From NCBI GenBank assembly GCA_963691655.1, contig OY829326.1, positions 108,721,388-108,785,387 on the forward strand: DNA of 64,000 bases, given 5' to 3'. The position numbers and the translations under genes are program-made. The stretch is from Toxonevra muliebris (taxonomy: Eukaryota > Arthropoda > Insecta > Diptera > Pallopteridae). The notes below the pieces were generated by a model, which saw only the letters and a list, made by a program, of their open reading frames with translations, made no database searches and was not told the origin of the DNA. How positions within the stretch are numbered: the stretch's first letter is position 1; each line of letters opens with the position of its first letter. This document shows, piece after piece, positions 51,501-59,039 of the stretch.

Positions 51501-54500
51501 TCATTTAAGATTAATAACTTCGACCTAATAAATTGTAGCGGTTGAAATGAAAAATGTTTGTGAACAAATACGTTTCATTATTAATTTGTAGTTAATTATT
51601 TTTATTGCTTTAAAGAATTTCAAATATTACTATGATTAGTTTCGCATACTAATGCGGAAAAGCCGAAAAGCTAAGCAAGCTGCTCAGAAAAATTAGTTTT
51701 AGCTTTCGGAGATTGAAATGTAATGTTAGAGTATTGATGATTTAGTTTCGCAAAGATTTCGCGCTGTTATGTTGTTGCTAGTTTTTGTCGTTATGCGTAG
51801 CGTGCTCAGTAAAAAGCATTCTGCCCAAACATCAAAATTTATGGTTTTGTTGTTTTTGTTTATGGTTAAATTTTATGTTCAATAATAAAAAAAAGAGAAC
51901 TCGTTTAAGCCGAAACTAGAAGAGGGTTTAATGTGAAATATGTATGATATATGATCATTTTGCTTTTTTTCGGAGCGAAATGTAATACCCGGCTAGAAAG
52001 TAAAAGAGAAGAACATCCTTCTTTTTTGCGGATTTGACTTTGTCAGAATACTGGGGGGTCTCATTAAAAATCGGGCATTCATTAAAAATAAGGATGGAAG
52101 GGGCTACAAAAGCGTTTAATGGTAATGAATTTGCCTCCTCCCAAAGGGGTTATTATTATTTGCCTTTTAGGGGACATAACATTTTGAGACTTGAATGCCA
52201 GTTTTCATCGCAATTGACGTCTCCCAAAAAAAGTCAATTTAAACGCAATAAAGTTAATGATGATTTTGGTATTATCAGTAAAAAATTCTCACAGAAGATA
52301 TCTGTAATGTTCATGTTGGTGGGATACTTTTACTGAGTACACTCATAGAAATAAGTATACTTCCAGTAACAAAGTGCGATTTATTTGCAAGATTTTTATT
52401 TATTCCCAATTTATTTTATGATAATTAGCAAGTATGAAGTTTTATTCAATAAATACGAAAATAATAAAAATAACTCTGTTTCTTAAATGCATTAAATTCA
52501 AAATTTTAAAAAGATTTCATAGGAAATAATTATACTTCCATTTTAAGAATAATAAGAAAAAATAAAATTGAAAAGTTCCAAGTACTAATGTAAGTTTCAG
52601 AAAGGGGCTGTCACAAATTTAGTGAAAAAAGTAGTGTGACCATCCTAATTCCTTATATTTATTTCCATTCGCTTTGGCGTTGAGTTTGTAAGATTCCTTA
52701 GCTCGAATGATGGTATTTCCTTCTAAATTTTTATTTTTTCTGCTCGTAATAAATTTAAACTAGAATTATGGAAAGCACTTGAATAAATTTGGTTAGAAAA
52801 AACACTTCAAAGATTTTTCATGGAGTTCAAATCAAGGCTAGAAGCGGGTTACTTCATTATTTCAAAATTTTGTTCCTTGAAACATTCAGTTGCGACTCCT
52901 GCTTGGTAAATAACATTGTCATTTTATTGAAAATTATGTTGGGTTTATTAATTTTAACACGATAATTGAAAAGCACCTCTTCCAGAAGATGTTGGTGGTA
53001 TTGAGAGTTCATTTTATTTTTGAAGAAAGATGCAAATATTTTTGTTTGAGAAACAAATCGAACTCATATCATCAGACTACCGCCTGAGTAATTTCTGATT
53101 TAGATATTTAGTACCAAAAAAGGTTATAACAGTCGGTAACAACTAATATGAAGGTTTTCGTTGCCAAAAAATAACCGTTCCGCATTGACCGGGCCATTAC
53201 AAATATAATGTTGAAAATTTGAAACATGTCGTTTTGTGATGAGTGTTTAGCGGAAGCAAAAATTTTCCAGTACATCTTGCGAAACTATCTAAATCTAAAT
53301 CTCTTTGAATTTCAGATAAAATAAGTTTTTTGAAGCCTGTAGCTTTGACAATGATTAGAGGTCGTCCAAACCGCTTTATTTTGGCATATATTAACTTCTT
53401 TTTTTAACGTTTACCACCCCTATATGTGATATGTTAATATAATTAATGCAATTTCACGATTAGAATTCCCACATTTCTTATGAGGCAATATTTTTCGAGT
53501 TTCATCCGCAGAATGAGTTACAAGTAAAATTTTTCAAATGACTTCTCGCGTAATGCTGTGCAATGTCAAATATGCGATTTGCGTAAAATTTTCTTAAGGT
53601 AAAGCTTTTAAATATCATGATTGCATCGTTTGGAAGTATAATTATTTCCTTTTAGTTAAACTTTTAAATTCAAATTAAATCGTTACAGGGCATTGAGAAA
53701 TAAAATTTGTTCGCATTAATACGACACAGGATAAGATAAATACAAAGCAATTAACAAACCCTTTAATTTGTTGTAATAGTGAATTTGCACTGAATATTTT
53801 ATAATGGAAGTATATTTATTACCATGGGTGTATTACATTTCGCTCTAAACAAAATTTTAACAACGATACACCCTAGTGGTGGTTTTCAAGGACTAACAAA
53901 ATCGCTATTTCGGATCTAGTTCCATTTACTGTAGGGTTAGTATACGAGATTTTAAAACACGTGGTAAAAAACTCACTTTCGCCTGCGTTATGTAAATTTA
54001 ACAGATATGTTGATTTCTTTACGCAAAATAAAGAAGCTTAATTATTTTACAATAACCGGTTAATCATTTTCATAGCGAATCGTCACTAAGCAGAATATTT
54101 GCGTCATTAAAAATGTTTTTGGTTGGTTATAATTTTCTCCACAAAATGTAATTAATTTATACAATATTTAGCGAAAGTGTTTTTTTTTTTTTTTGTTTTC
54201 ATTAAATAATAATAAAACCGTGTACTTTTTTGGAATTAATGAAAAATTTATGGATTTTGCATGTTGTTTATTGAAATACATACCTATACAATATCAAAAA
54301 TATTGTTAATTTTTATTTAAATTCACTTAAGGGGATATACCAGTTTAAAATTTGAAGAACATCGATTCTTTTTGATTTTTGGGTTCCTTATAGTTTTAAG
54401 AATACTCTGCTAAAATATTAGTGAAAAACTCGAAGTAAAACGAAAGCTATACACATAATTGTGCCTTGGTGTACTAAAAAAGAGACCTAACGACCAGAAA

Positions 54501-57500
54501 GAAATTTTCGAGAAAACAGCTTCATAATTGAATAAACTTTCTTTCATGTTCCTCAGGGGTTTTCAATTTCGATTATTACGAGTCTGACATAAGACTTTCA
54601 AATTCAAAATAGCGGATCTAATATGGCGGAATTTTCTCTTAAATTTATCGGATTCGCTTGAAACTCATTACTCGGGGGTTTCACAACTCAAAATGACTGA
54701 TCTAATAAGGCCAACAATTTTTCAAGTTCATCGGATTCGCTTGAAACTCGTTACTCGGAAGTTTTCAGGGTCGCCTAGTTTCAAGTGAATTCGATCAATA
54801 AAATTCTTCCTCCATATTGGATCCGTCATTTTATACTTTCAAAATTTGATGCCAGATTCGTAATCAGCGACCCCCAAAACCTCCGAGTAACGGGTTTCAA
54901 GTTAACCGGATCAGTTTTTAAAAATTTTTTCGTCATATTGGATCCGCCAATTTGAATTTTGAAAAACTGACATCTGATTCGTAATCAATATACTTTTTTC
55001 TATCAGAATCGCTTACAAATCAATGAAATTCGCATAGCTCAAGTCAACAGCAAGAGCGGAAAACATTCTAAACAAGCACGTACGGCGAGAAAAAAGACCC
55101 AATCAGAGCATCTAAAGAAATTGGCAGAACTTGAATATGCACCAGGATTGGCTGACTAAAAATAATTTGCATAATCGATTTAATTTTTTCAATTTTCAAA
55201 CGTAAAAATTTATTAAAAAAAACTTTAAACGCGCGCGTTTTCTCATGAATTAAGTTTTTTGAACTGGTAAGGCTAGTGATGGTTCGATACAAGTAAATAC
55301 AAGTAAATACTCGATACTTTTCATTCGATTCAAGTATTTTTTTTACTCGATGCTATACCATAAGTATTTTACTTAGTATCGGAAAAAAGGATCAGTATCG
55401 GATACTCTGTACTTTGGGAAAATATTTATTTAAAAAACTGAAATATGGCTATACAATATTTAAAATTGTGGATTGTATTAAAATATTTTACAACAATCAA
55501 TAATATATTTCAAAATGCTACTGCAGAATTATTCAATATGAATATTCGAAATCTTTCAGTCCCTATTGCAATATTCCAATGTATGAAAATATTGCAGTAC
55601 AGTATTGAAGTTCTCGAAAATATGGCCGGCCATACATGTAGAAAATAATGTTTAATGAAACCGTTTCATTGAAATAAAATATTTTTAACAAGCCATATCT
55701 ATATGATTTACGTGTTTTCAGTAGAAATGTCTCAAAGCCATAATGTATAGGCGAAAAACTCGTGCTGAATAGTGTAAACTGTATGTTCAACCATGTGGTA
55801 TCACAATGGGCCGTTCTGGCCTGAATGTGTTCCTCGACAGCCACTTAAAAATAAGTATAATTTGACTCTTTAAACGAGTAGTCGATACAAGTACATATTC
55901 GATACTTTTTTCCGATATTTTCGGTAGCATCGATACTTTTATTCGATACAAGTAAAGAGTAAAAGTATCGATACTATGTGGGTATCGAATCAACACTAGG
56001 TACGACTGATATCTCAAGTTTTACTGAACTAATTTTGAAAAACCAAAATGCGTTTGATTTATTATCATTATGGATATAAGTGGAACTTAAAAATTGGAAT
56101 ATTCTCTTACCCTTTTTTTCTATAAGAGAAGTTTCACGTAAAAATATGTGTTTTTTTCGTTTTTTTGAGAAAAAAGATCCCAAAAAAAGGGGAAGGGGGA
56201 AGTTGTACTTTTTGTGATTCCACTTATTGAAAAATGTCTAGTGAACAAAATCTTTTTTAGTTTATATCTCTATCTTTATTAGGCAGCTCGGCATCCATCC
56301 TACTTCTAAAAATGGGCTTTTTTAGAGATGCATTTTGGATTAAAAGTGGTAAAAAAATTTTGTTTGTTCTTCAATAAGATATTTATAACATCTTTAAACA
56401 ATATTGTAATAAAATATTACAGTTTTTAAAAAAATTTTTTTTTTTACAATTTTAAACTGAAATGTCCCCTTAAGAAAAAAAGTGAAAATTAAATTAATTT
56501 CAAATGTATGACAATGTCTTACGGTCTAATTTTTTTACATGCAAATGTTAAATTTGTGAATCAACGTTGTGTTGGGTGTTTTCCAATTTTTTTTTCAGGG
56601 CAGATATTTATTTAATAGCATATGAGGTGAAAAAAAACATGTGTTCCCAATTGGAGCATATCAACACTCGTTGTCAACAAAGCGCTAAAGAAAATCATCA
56701 AATTAAATTTATTTTATTTTCTTTCATGTAGAAGTAATATTCTCATCAGCACTAATATCTACAAATGTATATATACATATATTATAAATATTTACGTTTA
56801 GTATTATTAATTTACATTTAAAAATAGATAGTAAGTGCATTACTTTCATGAGTTTTCATATACTATAAAAGTAATTAACAAGTGATAAGATACGATTCAA
56901 GCATCTACGTTATTTTAACCCCATAAATTAATGAATTCGTTGGATAATTGCTATCTTTACTGTTTGTGATTATTTGGATTTGTGATTTAATTAAAATTTA
57001 CTATATAGGGGAAGATAAGGTGAACCCGACACTGTAGGTGAACCAGACACCCCCCATTATCTCCTCAAGGGGTGTCGGGTTAGCCCCATATTTTTACTTT
57101 CAGAAAAATGATTATGGCGACAAAACGGTACGACAAAAATCAAAGTTTGATATGGGGGAAAGTTCTTTAATGCATTATATTTTTTTATTTAAAAGTTTTA
57201 TGAGACAAAATATAAAAGGGTGTTCCTTTCACCTTATCTTCCCCTACTTACATATATTTCGTTTTAAAAGAATCTACATTTTAAATATTCCTCTATTTCT
57301 CCACGCTATGGTTGAACTAAATTAAAATAGAAATATCGGTAAATAATCTAAAGTCACGCAATGAAATGTCCTTAAAACGAAAGAAAACAAGTACGTGACG
57401 GCAAATGTTCTTTGATGGAAAAGTTTGCGTTGATTTTTCATAATACTTCATGTAAAATTAGTCACGTCGTATATATGCATTAGTTGGTAAACAGGATGTT

Positions 57501-58097
57501 GCCTTACCAGTTTGAAAGAAAAATGGATCACCTGATATTATTGTGTATATCGATTTTGGTAGTGGCGAATGCATAATATTTTCTAATATTTCAGAATATT
57601 TCATAATTGTAAGAGAGAATTATTCAAAAGTTTCAGAACATACTATTCTCTTTTAGTTATGAAATAATTTTTGAAAACATTTATGCTAATTCACAGTTTT
57701 TTTTTATTTTGTACTCTTATATACCCTATACTCCTATCCTTTGATTTAAAATCCGGTTGAGCTGAACTTCTACAAAGTTTATAGTAGAGAACGATTTGGG
57801 ATCGATGTAAAGAATTCTATAAGACTTTATTCACAATTCTAATAATTGCCTTTGTTATTCCATAAAATTGAGTCAATTGGGGAAAGACTTAAAAAATTAA
57901 ATAAGATAAAATGATTTTAAAAATAATTGTTGTAATTTTTGTTCATAGTTTAAATGTTTTCAAATTAAGATTTAATATAGTTTTATAAAATATGTATGAA
58001 TGAATGTAATTACCATATCAAATCCAACTTCATAATTAGTTCCTCTGGTATAGAGTACAGGAATCGCTTGACGGCGTGGAATATTTTTAGCAGCCAT
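27596..58097 (-). CDS. tan: Tan, beta-alanyl-dopamine/carcinine hydrolase, eight exons
   Basis: Exons in coding order are 58097-58014, 44606-44513, 44436-44333, 32313-32200, 32139-31905, 31828-31708, 28068-27952 and 27896-27596. All have GT/AG borders and join in frame to give 389 aa, about the length of Drosophila Tan (387). Tan is a C45-type cysteine hydrolase related to isopenicillin-N acyltransferase. It splits N-beta-alanyl dopamine to dopamine in cuticle and carcinine to histamine in photoreceptors, opposing Ebony. The autocatalytic site QPTG|CSTI places Gly121/Cys122 exactly where Drosophila Tan is cleaved. Other landmarks are RQAIPVLYTRGTNYEVGF (10-27), GRTFAAIIKNF (29-39), RELEGVADGAQVEFHK (79-94), AHTEDALTETLNHYYFVVAH (from 136), GHLPGYTMSYNHHGLVFSIN and GVGAGDGCSIN. 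No damage was seen, so the gene looks functional. Introns 1 (13.4 kb) and 3 (12.0 kb) are packed with transposons. It converges with the HAPSTR1 homologue. Confidence 0.95.
28932..29430. mobile_element. hAT-like element in tan intron 6
   Basis: Ends TAACGCTCGTATC and the reverse of GAAACGAGCGTTA form inverted repeats. The 8-bp direct repeat TTCATGAC lies immediately outside (28924-28931 and 29431-29438), the duplication size of hAT elements. An open frame of 126 codons on the minus strand runs across it (29441-29061) but shows no transposase motif that I recognise. Confidence 0.75.
29570..29700 (+). mobile_element. SINE family A tail fragment
   Basis: AAGTCCCTTCCTTCCAC, TATAACTCACACAAT, AGCTCGGCGTAAGCC and CCATTAAGGGTC follow the order of the 3' body of the SINE at 11950-12215. 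The tRNA-like head is missing. Confidence 0.5.
30216..30440 (+). pseudogene. Tc1-like transposase fragment
   Basis: The frame reads VTIRTELKSYYNVNISVDTL, RRKKRKFGLYRR, stop, SAKKQLLTKWMGTNRLAWTK, NYSNRTLEDSRKVI, stop, SDKSNS. This is the second helix-turn-helix and the start of the catalytic core of a Tc1 transposase; the usual SDES motif is here SDKS. Stops and missing downstream catalytic residues show it is dead. Confidence 0.8.
31101..31413 (-). mobile_element. tRNA-derived SINE, family B
   Basis: On the minus strand it starts GACGACCTCGATAGCCTAGT, with an A-box-like TAGCCTAGTGG, then GGTTCGGGTTCGATTCCCGT as B box, and ends in AACCTAACCTAACCT. It matches 42685-42996 along its whole length. 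It is inserted in the Tc1-like element at 29785-31676, so it is younger than that element. Confidence 0.85.
32737..32844. mobile_element. 108-bp MITE with TAA target duplication
   Basis: GGGCCGTTTTCTCAATG at the left is exactly answered by CATTGAGAAAACGGCCC at the right, with TAA on both outer sides (32734-32736, 32845-32847). Three-base TWA duplications are typical of PIF/Harbinger-type MITEs. The centre holds the semi-palindromic CGGTTA and TAACCG. It sits in tan intron 3. Confidence 0.85.
32857..34099 (+). mobile_element. Tc1/mariner element, nearly full length
   Basis: Inverted ends AGGAGTGAGATTGAAAAAAT and its near-exact complement at the right are bounded by TA on both sides (32855-32856, 34100-34101). 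The 1243-bp unit holds one transposase gene (32998-34016). High end identity and a mostly readable protein make it the youngest DNA transposon with coding sequence seen here. It lies in tan intron 3, antisense to tan. Confidence 0.93.
32998..34016 (+). pseudogene. Tc1/mariner transposase, mildly damaged
   Basis: It starts MSEEKEVRLKIIKNFQKN and carries a helix-turn-helix (WFYKKLAKELKVCRQTVSNV). A GRKPGSGRKQR linker follows, then a second DNA-binding region. The catalytic core shows MDDETYV (first Asp) and FWPDLASCHYG (second Asp). The third acidic residue should fall in PPNCPELRPIER, but this copy reads PPNCPELRPVGR, so Glu is replaced by Gly; counted spacing would be 37 residues. The frame is broken once at about 33470 (after VLADFRS) and by stops, for example after DARC-like and KDLE positions. 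A complete element would cut and paste itself at TA sites; this copy cannot. Confidence 0.88.
34947..36026. mobile_element. hAT-like non-autonomous element
   Basis: The left end CAAAGCCGTATTTAGGGGGG and the reverse of the right end (CAGGGCCGTAGCCAAAAAAT) share the CARRGCCGTA pattern. The 8-base direct repeat GCACAGAG flanks it exactly (34939-34946, 36027-36034). The 1080-base interior is AT-rich without a recognisable transposase. It lies in tan intron 3. Confidence 0.82.
36035..38575. other. Tan intron 3 sequence, nothing recognised
   Basis: AT-rich DNA without terminal repeats, coding signature or RNA gene that I could support on either strand. Confidence 0.45.
38580..39283 (+). mobile_element. 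piggyBac-like remnant
   Basis: Both ends read CCCTTAAATG inward and are bounded by TTAA (38576-38579, 39284-39287), the target site of piggyBac elements; inner motifs TTTAACTGCA also pair. A plus-strand frame (38761-39000) ends ...RLLCQMPNCKNQTVACTC, like the cysteine-rich C-terminal end of piggyBac transposases. At 704 bp it is an internally deleted, non-autonomous copy. Confidence 0.75.
39368..39483. repeat. Two-copy tandem duplication, 65-bp period
   Basis: GGGGCCAAAAAGTCACGTAG...CTACAAACTTTGCT occurs at 39368 and again at 39433, identical over about 50 bases. The second copy is interrupted at 39483 by a SINE; the remaining TTTGCTAATATCAGAAAT continues after it at 39825. Confidence 0.85.
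39484..39818 (-). mobile_element. tRNA-derived SINE, family A, with 12-bp target duplication
   Basis: Flanked by exact 12-base repeats ACAAACTTTGCT (39472-39483 and 39819-39830). On the minus strand it begins GGTCGCTGTAGCCTAGTGGT, and that first ~23-base head is present twice in tandem (39818-39796 and again just inside). An A box, a B-box-like GGGTTCATATC and the shared body follow. The doubled head is unusual. Confidence 0.88.
40790..41740. repeat. Degenerate internal repeats, direct and inverted
   Basis: A phrase of the form GCGGAGC(C/T)CC(C/T)TATAGAATATTTT recurs near 40825, 40975 and 41115, and reversed near 41465 and 41600 (AATATATTTCAACGTGGGTCCG). Each is followed by CAAAATTTCAACA-like text. 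It looks like the body of an old foldback transposon; outer ends were not identified. Confidence 0.5.
41191..41284. repeat. 24-bp tandem repeat, four units
   Basis: The unit TAAGATTTCAGTAAAATTGG plus TATA repeats four times almost without change (starts 41191, 41215, 41239, 41263), inside one unit of the larger degenerate repeat. Confidence 0.95.
42112..43240. mobile_element. Compound foldback element split by a SINE
   Basis: Two overlapping inverted pairs are visible. 42112-42214 (ATTAAATCTAGAGGTTAATT...) is answered by 42464-42562. 42170-42425 (AGACGGG..., TCAGACGGCCGTTT, CTCATCAGTGATCTTAGTGA) is answered by 43003-43240. The shared end phrase TTGAAGTTATATATAAACAG thus occurs three times. 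This fits one foldback element inserted in or recombined with another copy, with a family B SINE (42685-42996) later inserted between the outer arms. No coding content. Confidence 0.75.
42685..42996 (+). mobile_element. tRNA-derived SINE, family B, with 13-bp target duplication
   Basis: Exact repeats TATATAGAACGGT flank it (42672-42684, 42997-43009). It starts GACGACCTCGATAGCCTAGT, has the B box GGTTCGATTCCCGTC, and ends in CCTAACCAACCTAACC. Length 312 bp. It is the best-preserved SINE in the window and defines family B. Confidence 0.93.
45045..45196. repeat. 76-bp tandem duplication
   Basis: AAAGACAAATATAAGCTTGT...TTGATTTGAGGG occurs twice head to tail (45045 and 45121) with essentially one difference, so the duplication is recent. 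It lies in tan intron 1. Confidence 0.93.
46811..47226 (-). other. Unidentified coding-like stretch, two frames
   Basis: On the minus strand one frame reads KYGKISEIYSAAKCASMNRF and FNKCINSELIQIRDIIHCQN, and an overlapping frame upstream reads KSFTGVDLKTNICLFGVYNP. The composition is protein-like and could be a frameshifted transposon gene related to the endonuclease remnant just to the right. I do not recognise it. Confidence 0.25.
47640..48130 (+). pseudogene. Endonuclease/exonuclease/phosphatase-fold fragment from a mobile element
   Basis: LLPNGKILISVYMSVNQYVS, DIIDFIHTRLIVYTE, MIISGNFNVNFD, then LDLNSGRN and TTDPYFIFDRG in shifted frames follow the order of the apurinic-endonuclease-like domain that often accompanies PIF1/Helitron-type genes and non-LTR elements in insects. 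The SG(N/D)FNVNF motif is the conserved catalytic Asp-Asn box, here with Asp changed to Asn. Stops and frame changes show a dead remnant. Its parent element is an inference. Confidence 0.6.
48240..49530. repeat. Degenerate simple-pattern repeat, AAATTCAGACCAAAAT-like
   Basis: Variants of CAAAATTCAGACCAAAATT recur dozens of times, e.g. ACCAAATTCAGATCAAAATC near 48320-48360 and AATTCAGACCAAAAATTAG near 49025, with CAATTTTCAATTTCAATTTT at the end. Spacing is irregular (about 12-35 bases), unlike a clean satellite. It directly follows the endonuclease remnant and ends near a TCTGGGGGGAGGGGG...ATACGCTATTG segment (49590-49640) that looks like a hAT-type terminus. Confidence 0.6.
49640..51975. other. 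Tan intron 1 sequence, nothing recognised
   Basis: Very AT-rich with a 24-A run (about 50262-50285). No supportable gene or mobile-element end was found. Confidence 0.45.
52340..53830 (-). mobile_element. Degraded Tc1-like element
   Basis: CACTCATAGAAATAAGTATA at the left pairs with TATATTTATTACCATGGGTG at the right, TA flanks both ends (52338-52339, 53831-53832), and the length of 1491 bp is normal for Tc1. The transposase runs on the minus strand. Confidence 0.85.
52690..53300 (-). pseudogene. Tc1-like transposase remnant
   Basis: Reading the minus strand, fragments line up with the Tc1 core: NGPVNAERL, NSQYHQHLLEEVLFNYRVKI and IIFNK leading to NDNVIYQAGVATECFKEQNF. Then come EIMK, stop, PASSLDLNSMKNL, stop, SV. 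The last corresponds to the PxxSPDLNPIENLW box with the catalytic Glu replaced by Lys. Many stops and frame changes make it older than the element at 32857-34099. Confidence 0.75.
55001..55159 (+). pseudogene. C-terminal coding fragment of a transposon protein
   Basis: Fifty-two sense codons without a stop read YQNRLQINEIRIAQVNSKSG, then a Lys/Arg-rich segment, then LKKLAELEYAPGLAD and TAA. A basic region followed by a (Y)xPGxAD end is a tail I associate with an insect transposon protein family, but I cannot name it. The upstream part is missing. Confidence 0.4.
55274..55998. mobile_element. Nested hAT-like element with CGATAC repeats
   Basis: TAGTGATGGTTCGATAC at the left pairs with GTATCGAATCAACACTA at the right. 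The adjacent octamers GGTAAGGC and GGTACGAC agree at six of eight positions, a decayed 8-bp duplication. Many TCGATACTTTT and ACAAGTAAA motifs lie near both ends. It carries a SINE B fragment (55774-55850). Confidence 0.65.
55774..55850 (+). mobile_element. SINE family B tail fragment
   Basis: AACTGTATGTTCAACCATGT, GGTATCACAATGGGCCGTTC and TCGACAGCCACTT match the 3' half of the SINE at 42685-42996 in order; the tRNA-like head is missing. Confidence 0.8.
57008..57244. mobile_element. 237-bp MITE with TA target duplication
   Basis: GGGGAAGATAAGGTGAA at the left is exactly answered by TTCACCTTATCTTCCCC at the right, with TA at both outer sides. A second pair, GGTGTCGGGTT against AACCCGACAC, lies inside. 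It is in tan intron 1, 770 bases from the first exon. Confidence 0.9.
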
Positions 58098-59030
58098 GTC
58101 TACACAAATTTTTTGTTGTCTAAATTTTTTTATGGATTTTGTTTTTTTTTTTTTGGCACTGTCACTTTTAATACGATTATGAAAATTTCGCCCTTTATCG
58201 CAAGAATTTTATTGCAAAAATAGATATAATAAATTTAATTTAACATAATGCAAAAACAACAGTAATTTCGGTAATTTCAAATGTACTATACTTTAAAATT
58301 TATAATCGAAATGAATTACGTGAAACACGCGGCAATGTTTGTTTTTATTTGTTTTGTATGCTTATCTCTACTATGCACTTATAAATACATTAAAATTTCT
58401 TTCCGAGTTCTAAAGCGTTTGGCAGCAGTTCACAAACTGAATTGGTTGAATATTCTTAGTAGCGAAGAGACTTCGGTGTGTCGCGCAAGGCGGCGTATTC
58501 TGAGTAAGGTATTCACAAATATTGCGGTAATCTGTTATAATATGTAACGTTCATGTCAAGCTATTGCTATCCGTCCGCCTGTCTGTCTGTCTATCAAGCC
58601 AGTTCGTTGGTTTTGTCTGGTTTTTCTAAGTTTATTTACTTTAGTTTTCGCCTTTGAATGAGCATTCGTGGTGGCGCTGAGATGTTTTCGTTTTGTTATT
58701 GTTATTATTGGTTGCTACGATATTGTTTTATGGTTGTTATACTCAATTTTGGCTTAGTTTTTTTTTTACTTTGTATTCAAAGTAGAAGCATACTTATTTG
58801 CCGCTTTTAATGTGGTCACAACCTTATAGTATACTGCGTTGATATGGCAACTCAAAGTGAGTTATGATCGTAAGCAAACCAAGCGACAGTTTGTCTGGTA
58901 TTTTATTGTTATCTGAGCTTAATCATCAATATAAAAAAAGTATACACATATGCATGAATGTAAAATGTTTTAAATGATCAGCAAAATTTAGCAGTTGAAA
59001 TTAAAATTTTTTATGCATAACACTAGTTTA
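58098..59030 (-). promoter_or_regulatory. Upstream region of tan (5' UTR/promoter, undefined)
   Basis: This is the only stretch between the tan start codon and the next transposon that looks unique. It includes a GTCTGTCTGTC tract (58582) and an open frame of 88 codons on the opposite strand (58281-58547) that shows no recognisable product. No core promoter element could be assigned with confidence. Confidence 0.35.
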
Positions 59031-59039
59031 CAAATAATT

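Larger units (their letters stand above)
51976..53847. mobile_element. Outer MITE-like element carrying a Tc1 insertion
   Basis: GAGCGAAATGTAATAC at 51976 is exactly complementary to GTATTACATTTCGCTC at 53830-53845. Between them lies about 350 bases and then the Tc1-like element (52340-53830), which interrupts the outer element about 15 bases from its right end. Confidence 0.6.
54331..56469. mobile_element. TIR element hosting nested insertions
   Basis: GGGGATATACCAGTTTAAAA at the left is answered by TTTTAAACTGAAATGTCCCC at the right, and TTAA lies outside both ends (54327-54330, 56470-56473). Inside are two direct and two inverted copies of a 75-90-base unit (54590-54990) and a 52-codon coding tail (55001-55159). 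A hAT-like element (55274-55998) is inserted within it, and a SINE fragment lies within that. The superfamily is uncertain. Confidence 0.75.

Noticed and set aside
52034..52336. 100-codon open frame
   Set aside because: It lies inside a non-coding MITE-like element next to a Tc1 insertion and shows no family signature.
55445..55648. 67-codon frame as hAT transposase
   Set aside because: No hAT dimerisation or catalytic motif; composition fits chance in AT-rich DNA.
58281..58547. 88-codon plus-strand frame with a hydrophobic stretch upstream of tan
   Set aside because: One hydrophobic segment and no recognisable motif; AT-rich DNA gives such frames by chance, and no splice or promoter context supports it.
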